A stretch of DNA of 64,000 nt from JAGQRJ01 sp041402045 (GTDB taxonomy: Bacteria; Planctomycetota; J058). A program made the translations under genes and the position numbers. Position 1 is the first letter of the stretch. Each line of letters starts with the position of its first letter. The stretch lies in the NCBI GenBank assembly GCA_041402045.1, contig JAWKSZ010000005.1:62001-126000 (forward strand), in the 5' to 3' direction. The notes below the pieces were generated by a model, which was given only the letters and a program-made list of their open reading frames with translations, was not told the DNA's origin and ran no database searches. Positions 58,820 through 64,000 of this stretch are shown here, one piece after another.

Positions 58820-59086
58820 AGGGGTAGGGGCGCCCCCGCCCGCGGGCGTCGGGCCGCTCCCGCAAAGCGTAGGGGCAGGGCTTGTCCCATCGTGTTCGGG
58901 ACGGAGTTCTGGGCGTGAGGAGTCGCCTTGCCGGGTGCACTCTGAATGAGGTAGGGCGGGGCTTGTCCCCGCCCGGGTATGTGCGTCCCTTGCGCCTTCC
59001 GTGGCGAGCGGAGCTCCTGAGCAGGGTAGGTAACGATCCGTGGCGCCATGGTATGCCCTCACACTACGAAGGGTGGAGGGACGCAC
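58820..59086 (-). repeat. Dispersed repeat A, 3' flank of the group II intron
   Basis: On the minus strand, GTGCGTCCCTCCACCC follows the intron at 59086. From there to about 58950 the sequence matches 35794-35905, including GCCACGGAT and the closing CCCGGGCGGGG hairpin. At 58951-58990 a second hairpin plus GTGCGTCCC is in the opposite orientation, so the element has inverted ends. Small frames here are not genes, although a weak resemblance to transposase C-termini was seen at 58584-58640. Confidence 0.7.
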
Positions 59087-59128
59087 ATGTCAGGTAGCCG
59101 GGGGCGGTTTTCCCGCCCCGGCTCCCTA

Positions 59129-59159
59129 GAACCGGACTTGTGCTGTTCACATCCGGCTC
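59129..59159 (-). ncRNA. Group II intron domain V
   Basis: Minus-strand GAGCCGGAUGUG...CAAGUCCGGUUC folds as an 8-bp lower stem GAGCCGGA/UCCGGUUC, an AG bulge and a short upper stem UGUG/CACA. The catalytic AGC triad is present. It is 31 bases instead of the usual 34; the shortening is in the upper stem. Confidence 0.8.
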
Positions 59160-59219
59160 TTCGGGACGGTAGGTACCCCCGCCGCCGGCCAGGTCACGAC
59201 CTCGCGGTATTCCAGGGCA

Positions 59220-60560
59220 ACAGAGCTGCTGGGCGGCGATCCTCGTCCATGCGATCCGAAACGTCTCCAGCAGCGAGACGAGCTGTTCGTCGAAGTACGA
59301 GTTGCACCAGAGTCCTCGAAGTTGACTGCCAGGGTTGGCGCTGAGGGCCCACAGCGACTGGTGTCGCTTGTAGATCCCGCGCCAAGCCAGCTGTTCACTC
59401 CCAGACGAATGAGGCGTTGGACGATCGATCGTTTCGTTTCCAGTTCTTGAAACACAGTCCCGCGCAACCGTCGCGGAGGTGCGCGTCCGTAAGCCCGGAG
59501 GATCAGACCGATCGTGGCGTTGCAGACTCTGCCGCCAACCGTTGAGAACGCGTTGATCCGGGAAACGACCGCCTTGAGCGAAACGCCCCGGACCGCGGGG
59601 TCAATTCAACGATCGCTCTCGTAGCCGCTTCACTGCGCTCCGAGCCCCACCTCGGGCGGTAGACCCCGCTGGGGGATCAACCGGTATCCGAGGAAGTGGC
59701 GGGTCTCTGGGTTGGCCACCGCGCTCTTCGCTTGCGTTCACCTTCAGTCGCAAGCGACGCTCAATGAACTGGCTCAAGCTCGAGAAGACCCTCTTGCCTG
59801 CACGTTCACTCCGCGCGCATGGTGTTGCAGTCGTCTGCGTAGCGGACGAACCGGTGCCCGCGTCGGAGCGGCTCGTGATCAGGCTCGTCCAGCACCACGT
59901 TGGACAGCAGCGGCGAGCGGGCCCCTTGGGGGCCCCACTCTTCCGTGCTGACCCTCACGCGTCGAGCATGACCACCTTGGCTTTCAGCATGCGCCCAATC
60001 AGGACCAGGAGCTGCTTGTCCTCGACTCCTTCGGGCAGGCCGCGACAGCAGCCGTTGGTGGCAGACCCGATCAGAAGAACTTCTCAGGTCGGATCCACCA
60101 CCCTCGTATCAGCTGCCGCATGGCTGAGCTTCCGTGATCGCCGTCTGGCAGCCCCGGTTCCGGGCGAAACCGTGGCTCGAAGAGTGGAACGTCGGCTCGT
60201 AGACAGGCTCCAAGACCCGCCTCACCGCCTCCTGCACCACCCGATCGATCACGTTGGGGATTCCCAGCCCCCGCTGCCCTCCACCTCCCTTCGGGATCCA
60301 CACCGCCGGATATCCCACTGACGGCCGTCCTCCGGAGGCTGGCGCGCAGCTTGGCCAGCACCGCCGGGAGGTGCTTGCGCGCCGCGATGGTTTGGCCATC
60401 GGGACCAAGGCCCCTTTGTTCGCCGCGACCTTATCGAACGCCTCTTCAGGAGTGTTCGAGCCACTCTTTTCCTCTCGCGGGACCTACGCTGCTGCCTTGT
60501 TCTTCGCCGCTGGCACCCTGGGCTCCAGCCCTGAGGATCGGTCCTCGGGCCTCATCGTCC
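59220..60560 (-). pseudogene. ltrA: Group II intron reverse transcriptase/maturase, frameshifted
   Basis: Fragments in three frames read in order along the minus strand: EEAFDKVAANKGA, PAVWIPKGGGGQRGLGIPNV, DRVVQEAVRRVLEPVYEPTF, HGFARNRGCQTAI, then PLLSNVVLDE, the catalytic VRYADDCN (YADD at 59841-59830), RVFSSLSQFIERRLRLK, HFLGYRLI, and the maturase end RLIRLGVNS, AWRGIYKRHQSLWALSANP and YFDEQLVSLLETF. These are the RT0-RT7 and thumb/X regions of group II intron proteins. Several frame changes and in-frame stops make it non-functional. The exact 5' end is not fixed. Confidence 0.85.
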
Positions 60561-61200
60561 CCGAGAACCCGCGTTTCCGCGGACGTTCTGCTGTAGCGGA
60601 GAACGGCACGAACTGTAGACCCACTTCCTTGACCGTCACCGCCTTCCCGTCCCCGCGTTGCGCCCTCGACTCCCTGCTTCCAGGCGCTCAGCAGGGCCGG
60701 TCCTCGTCTTGCGGGCTTTCACCATGCGTGCCCCTCGGAGGTGAGCCTGAGTTTCCCCTGGCTCCGTGCCCTCGCGGATCTCCGACTTCTGCCGGGTCAT
60801 TAGCCTTCGTCTTTCGTCCTCGGGCCTACCGTGCAAGCGGAACTGGCCAAGGATCTCACTGGGTAAGTACAGCAGACTTCGTGTCACGCCACATGCGCCA
60901 ATACGTCTGCGAAACCGACAGAAACCGGGTTCACCGTCCGGGTGGCGGCTCACCCTTCGCAGCCCGCCGCCGGCGCTTCACTCGTTCGAGGCATTCGCGC
61001 ACCTACGGCTTCCACCAGACCCCCCTCGCGGACCGCCGGGCCCCGTCGACCTCCTTCCCGGAGGAGCGGGCAGTCTGACGTGCCCGGTGCTTCCGGGGCG
61101 GCGCCCTTGCCTCATCGGTGTCGGGTTCCCTCTGTCAGGGCCCCCGGGATACCAGGACACGGACTCGCGTTCACCTCCGTCTGTTGCGTACCAGTCGCAC

Positions 61201-61345
61201 TCGAGGCGGGGACAAGCCCCGCCCCTACACAGTGTGTGGACACCGTCTCTCCAGAAGAGCTCCGCGCTGGCCAGGCGGGTCGATCCAGGACTCACGACCT
61301 GCGGTGCACGCTGCGTGCCGAACACCCGTGGGCGAAGCCCCTCGG
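61201..61345 (-). repeat. Dispersed repeat A, 5' flank of the group II intron
   Basis: The stretch is the reverse complement of 35640-35793 with few differences (shared CTCTCCAGAAGAGCTCCGCG and GACCTGCGGTGCAC). It includes the hairpin GGCGGGG (61205-61211)/CCCCGCC (61217-61223) that ends four bases from the intron. Confidence 0.8.
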
Positions 61346-61406
61346 TGATCGCGAACGCGAGGCTCGCCGGAGAGCCCTTGCCTCCTCGACCCGCCGGAAC
61401 GAAGGC

Positions 61407-61438
61407 GGGGCGGGGCGAGCAGGCGCTCACCCCGCCCC
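61407..61438 (-). terminator. Terminator-type hairpin after the minus-strand gene
   Basis: GGGGCGGGG (61407-61415) pairs perfectly with CCCCGCCCC (61430-61438), with an inner GAGC/GCTC stem. It lies 28 bases downstream of the stop of the gene at 61467-62396. There is no T-run. Confidence 0.55.
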
Positions 61439-61466
61439 TGGGACGTGACCTCGCCGCATGGGCTCG

Positions 61467-62396
61467 CTAGGCCACGTCGGACTTCAGGCCGTTCTCCGCT
61501 CCGGGACGCCAGGGGTCGGCGACCCGATCCTCGATCACGCGCGCGCTGGCCTCGGCCACGTCCTCGCCGGTGAACCGCGCGTCGGCCTCCACCTCGGCGT
61601 CCTCGTCGTCCTCGGGCTCGAGCTCTTCGCCCGTCTCGGGGTCGACCTCCGTCACGCGCGCGCGGCGCTTGAAGGAGCTCCCGATCACCGCGTTCTGACG
61701 CTTGACCTCACCCAGCGCCTTCCTCAGCGCCGCGGCGTGGTCGCCCTCGTGCTCGCCGGTCGCGAGCCGGACCAGGACCAGCGCCACGATCTGGCACAGG
61801 CGCTCCTGACCCGCGCGGCGCGCCTCCTTGACCTGCGCGTAGGTCGGGTGCTGCTGCTCCGTGCGCAGGGCCTCTTGATAGCGCGCGTGCACGGCGGACA
61901 CCTGCTCGACGAAGCGCTCCGCCCCCAGCTCGCGCAGCGCCAGCCGGAGCCGAGGCTCGGCCTCGATCCGGCGCAGGAGCATGCGCACCTGGATCTCCTC
62001 GTCCATGTAGGGCAAGTGGATCATGGCGCGCACGCCGCCCGGGAACAGCCGGTCCAGCGCGTAGCGGGCGAGCTGCGCCTGGCTGGACGTCTCTCCATAC
62101 GCCTGAGCCGAGGCCGTGAGGACCTTGGCGAGCGCGCCCAGCGCGCGGTCCATGTCCTGATCGGCCTGGCGCGCCTCCGGGCCGAACTCGCGCTTGAGCC
62201 TGCGCCCGGAGAAGCGGATCGTGAGCTCGACCGCCTCCTCGGCGAGTCGGATCGCGTCCGCGACCCACCCGCACAGGAGCTCGTCGTCGCAGTCACCGAG
62301 CGCGTGGGCGATCTGGTTCAGCGAGTAGAGCTGGCGGCTCGAGGGAAACGAGTAGAAATCGAACATGTCGCTCGCGGCGACCTCTTTCGTCGTCAT
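61467..62396 (-). CDS. Unknown helical protein divergent from an ECF sigma operon
   Basis: 309 residues, ATG at 62396. All-helical, with LYSLNQIAHALGDCDDELLC, GWVADAIRLAEEAVELTIRF, RALGALAKVLTASAQAYGET, VRMLLRRIEAEPRL and a very acidic C-terminal stretch VDPETGEELEPEDDEDAEV. No hydrophobic helix or signal peptide. No family recognised. It is separated from a sigma/anti-sigma pair by 868 bases containing a repeat array, and shares with the sigma gene an upstream element (see that entry), so it is a candidate member of the same regulon. Confidence 0.65.
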   Translation of the reverse strand: MTTKEVAASDMFDFYSFPSSRQLYSLNQIAHALGDCDDELLCGWVADAIRLAEEAVELTIRFSGRRLKREFGPEARQADQDMDRALGALAKVLTASAQAYGETSSQAQLARYALDRLFPGGVRAMIHLPYMDEEIQVRMLLRRIEAEPRLRLALRELGAERFVEQVSAVHARYQEALRTEQQHPTYAQVKEARRAGQERLCQIVALVLVRLATGEHEGDHAAALRKALGEVKRQNAVIGSSFKRRARVTEVDPETGEELEPEDDEDAEVEADARFTGEDVAEASARVIEDRVADPWRPGAENGLKSDVA

Positions 62397-62486
62397 GGTT
62401 CACTCCATGGGTGTCGGCCTCGTCTGCGGCCGACGGGTTGTGCAGTCGAGCCAAACAACGAAACCGTTCCGCTGTTCGCTCACCCC

Positions 62487-62520
62487 GAAAGAGATCTGGG
62501 GGGATCGTTTCGTGACGACG
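62487..62520 (-). promoter_or_regulatory. Upstream element, copy on the unknown gene side
   Basis: On the minus strand the order is CGTCACGAAACGATC...CCAGATCTCTTTC, the latter at 62499-62487 and 90 bases before the start of the gene at 62396. The same two blocks precede the sigma gene at 63184-63215 in the same orientation relative to that gene. GAAAGAGATCTGG is shared exactly (13 of 13). Confidence 0.6.
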
Positions 62521-62678
62521 ACTTCGAAACGATCCTGGCGCGCGGGCCGCGAGTCGCGCCGAACTCTTCCGCGCACCGCGGCTTGGCGATCAGCGTCCTG
62601 CGCGAGAAACAGGCGGAGGCGAGCGCGACGCGAGGGCCGGCTGCTGCCGGTCGACCCTCGCGAGCTCCCGACCCCGCG

Positions 62679-62997
62679 GAAGACGTTCGCGAACGTCCGC
62701 CTCTGAGGGTCGACCCCGCGGAAGACGTTCGCGAACGTCCGCCCTGAGGTCAACCTCGCGGAAGACGTTCGCGAACGTCCGCCCTGGGGTCGACCCCGGC
62801 GGAAGGCGTTCGCGAACGATCCGCCCTGAGGGTCGACCTCCGTGGAAGGCGTTCGCGAACGTCCGTCCTCGAGGGTCGACCCCCGCGGAAGACGCTCGTG
62901 AACGTCCGCCCCCGAGGGTCGACCTCCGTGGAAGACGTTCGCGAACGTCCGTCCTCGAGGGTCGACTTCCGTGGGAGACGTTCGCAAACGTCCGACG
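62679..62997. repeat. Eight-copy palindromic tandem repeat array
   Basis: Units begin at 62679, 62721, 62761, 62802, 62845, 62888, 62931 and 62974. Lengths are 42, 40, 41, 43, 43, 43, 43 and a truncated 24 bases. Each unit has the 14-base palindrome ACGTTCGCGAACGT and, in most, GGGTCGACCC or GGGTCGACCT. Lengths not divisible by three and frame-breaking changes show it is non-coding. The last copies are more diverged. It lies between a divergent pair of genes. Confidence 0.9.
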
Positions 62998-63085
62998 CGG
63001 GGGACGGAGCGGTGCGCGGGGAGACCGTGACTTACGCCGGTTTGCTGCGGCAGCTTCCGCTGCCGCGCCGCCTTCGGCGGCGTGA

Positions 63086-63152
63086 GAATTCGCCCGGACG
63101 GGGTTTACCCTCAAGCCAGGTCGGCTTGGGCCCCGCCCGTCCGAGCGAATTC
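63086..63152. repeat. Large inverted repeat with EcoRI-type ends
   Basis: GAATTCGCCCGGACGGGG (63086-63103) is complementary to CCCCGCCCGTCCGAGCGAATTC split as CCCCGCC...CGAATTC (63131-63152) with a two-base difference; inside it CAAGCC pairs with GGCTTG. A further hairpin CGCCGCC/GGCGGCG lies just upstream at about 63066-63083. It lies 100 bases upstream of the sigma gene and has no T-run. Confidence 0.7.
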
Positions 63153-63183
63153 ACCCGACTCCGTCGGAGAAACTTGGACTTTC

Positions 63184-63215
63184 TCGTCACGAACGAGGCT
63201 CGCCAGATCTCTTTC
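63184..63215 (+). promoter_or_regulatory. Upstream element, copy on the sigma factor side
   Basis: TCGTCACG (63184-63191) and CCAGATCTCTTTC (63203-63215) lie 49 bases before the sigma start. The spacing and sequence match the copy upstream of 62396. The orientation is the same relative to each gene, so this is more likely a shared promoter or operator than an inverted-repeat mobile element. Autoregulation by the sigma factor is inference. Confidence 0.6.
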
Positions 63216-63264
63216 AAGGTAGAGGCCGTCCGCGAGGGACGGACACGAGGAGACGACCCGGGCC

Positions 63265-63795
63265 ATGGCGACCGACCTGACCCTGCTGATCCACGCCGCG
63301 CGCGCCGGAGATCACCGCGCCTTCGGGCAGGTGGTGAGCCGGACCGACGCCCTGGTGCGCGTGGTCGTGGGTCGGCAGGCAGCGCCCGAGGTCGTCGAGG
63401 ACTTGATCCAGGAGACCTTCCTCCGCGCTTGGGAGGGGCTCCGCGGGCTGCGCACGCCGGCGGCGTTCAAGGGCTGGTTGATCCGGATCGCGCTCGGGGA
63501 GGTCAGGAAGTGGCGAGAGCGGCAGGCGCGCGAGCGCGCCGCGCTCTCCACCCTGGACACCTCGGAGAGCTACGAGGCCCGCCACGGCTCTGGCTGGAGC
63601 GATCGCAGCCTCGCGGCCCTGGACGCGCTCGACCCCGACTCGCGCGCGATCGCGCTGCTGCGGTTCTGCGACGGCTACGCCCCGCGTGAGATCGCCGCCG
63701 CCCTCGACCTGTCGCCCGACGTGGTGCGCCAACGCCTGAGCCGCGCGAAGGCCAAGCTGCGCGAGGCGCTCGAAGCCAACAAGGACGTTCCATGA
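63265..63795 (+). CDS. ECF-family RNA polymerase sigma factor
   Basis: 176 residues, ATG at 63265. Region 2: LLIHAARAGDHRAFGQVV, EVVEDLIQETFLRAWEGLR and AAFKGWLIRIALGEVRKW. Region 4: DALDPDSRAIALLRFCDGYA and PREIAAALDLSPDVVRQRLS, then RAKAKLREAL. Its stop overlaps the anti-sigma start (ATGA), so the pair is coupled. The upstream region contains the shared element, the large inverted repeat and the palindrome array. Confidence 0.93.
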   Translation: MATDLTLLIHAARAGDHRAFGQVVSRTDALVRVVVGRQAAPEVVEDLIQETFLRAWEGLRGLRTPAAFKGWLIRIALGEVRKWRERQARERAALSTLDTSESYEARHGSGWSDRSLAALDALDPDSRAIALLRFCDGYAPREIAAALDLSPDVVRQRLSRAKAKLREALEANKDVP

Positions 63796-64000
63796 GCCGT
63801 GAGCTGACCTGCGCAGAAGCGCAGCCCCTGCACTTCGACCGGTCGTCCGAGGTCGAGCTCGACCCGGAGTCCGGCCAGGCCCTCGACCGGCACCTCGCCG
63901 CCTGCGCCGCCTGCCGGGCCTTCGTCCAGGAGACGCTCCTGGCCGAGGCCGCGATCGCGTCCGCCGTGGGCGAGGACCCGGAGCTCAACGACCCCGAGCG
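63792..64000 (+). CDS. Zinc-finger anti-sigma factor, N-terminal part (cut by window edge)
   Basis: The first 69 residues of a protein that starts inside the sigma stop. HLAACAACRAFV has the H-x3-C-x2-C motif of anti-sigma factors with a zinc-binding domain (zf-HC2). It would bind the sigma factor and release it on a signal. Any transmembrane or sensor part lies beyond base 64000. Confidence 0.85.
   Translation, partial: MSRELTCAEAQPLHFDRSSEVELDPESGQALDRHLAACAACRAFVQETLLAEAAIASAVGEDPELNDPE

Larger units (their letters stand above)
59087..61200 (-). mobile_element. Group II intron, degenerate, about 2.1 kb
   Basis: Reading the minus strand, the 5' end GTGCGACTGG is at 61200-61191, matching the group II consensus GUGYG. 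The RNA 5' domains occupy about 61200-60600, a broken reverse transcriptase/maturase frame follows (to about 59220), then domain V (59129-59159), a domain VI-like hairpin (GGGGCGGG/CCGCCCCC) and the 3' end CTACCTGACAT at about 59087. The 5' exon ends with the hairpin GGCGGGG/CCCCGCC, only four bases before the intron. The 3' exon is GTGCGTCCC. Boundaries are accurate to a few bases. With a broken maturase it is probably immobile unless helped in trans. Confidence 0.85.

Noticed and set aside
58584..58940. Transposase C-terminus on the minus strand (LGGLLRHYRRRPAA)
   Set aside because: Resembles the last residues of some transposases, but nothing upstream matches and it lies in repeats; too weak to call.
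60636..61078. Protein-coding frames on both strands in the 5' part of the intron
   Set aside because: They have no homology and coincide with the intron RNA domains.
62679..62997. CRISPR array
   Set aside because: Units follow one another directly with no unique spacers, and the palindrome is within each unit. No cas genes are near.
62400..63217. Coding frames reading repeated RTFANVF-like peptides across the array
   Set aside because: The peptide repeats arise from the DNA repeat. Unit lengths of 40-43 bases change frame, so no single frame covers the array.

Overview
The window is high-GC bacterial DNA with a planctomycete-like gene content. It has a ThiD2-ThiE fusion, a DUF6677-type membrane protein behind an LptB-like ATPase, large prenyltransferase-fold and VCBS proteins, four PknB-type kinases (one inside a giant kinase/ATPase/histidine-kinase fusion), and RAYT transposases. 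Planctomycetota is my best guess. A myxobacterial relative is the main alternative, since no rRNA or marker gene is present. All starts are inferred; GTG and TTG starts with AGGAGG-like sites are common.

Region by region: 1-3.6 kb holds two tandem signal peptidase I genes, then an operon of lptB-like ATPase, DUF6677 protein and a 59-residue membrane protein. 3.8-4.9 kb is a RAYT transposase. 5-17.2 kb carries an exported protein, thiE, murJ, an amidase, an HDOD protein, a 1120-residue repeat protein, an ECF sigma factor and a Ser/Thr kinase. 17.2-21.4 kb, on the minus strand, has fabG, a membrane-fused spermidine synthase-like protein, an FHA protein and a D-glutamate-cyclase-like protein. 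21.5-28.4 kb encodes secreted or lipid-anchored proteins, including a possible TULIP-fold lipoprotein and an exported phospholipase D-like enzyme. 29-35.4 kb is accessory in character: two related small genes flank a TPR-kinase of different composition, followed by an LRR protein. 35.4-35.9 kb is repeats. 35.9-43.4 kb, minus strand, is a two-gene signalling operon (a 1970-residue fusion and a hybrid histidine kinase). 43.4-55.6 kb has ruvX, a cysteine-peptidase-like protein, a GspE-N-like/CheX-like protein, an LpxR-like protein, two VCBS proteins (the second decayed) and another kinase. 55.9-61.3 kb is a mobile and decaying region with a second RAYT, cassette-like direct repeats, a Lys/Ala/Pro tail remnant and a degenerate group II intron sitting in a dispersed repeat. 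61.5-64 kb has an unknown gene divergent from an ECF sigma/anti-sigma pair, separated by an array of palindromic tandem repeats.

Three signals stand out. First, the vertically inherited genes almost completely avoid the tetramer CATC/GATG, which shapes codon choice before Ile and Met; genes in the accessory patches do not. Second, the 2.1-kb group II intron interrupts a repeat whose uninterrupted copy is also in this window, so the insertion site can be read directly. Third, the divergent region at 62.4-63.3 kb has an array of eight palindromic repeats bracketed by two copies of the same upstream element, each oriented toward its own gene, which predicts a small ECF regulon. No tRNA, rRNA or CRISPR array was recognised.
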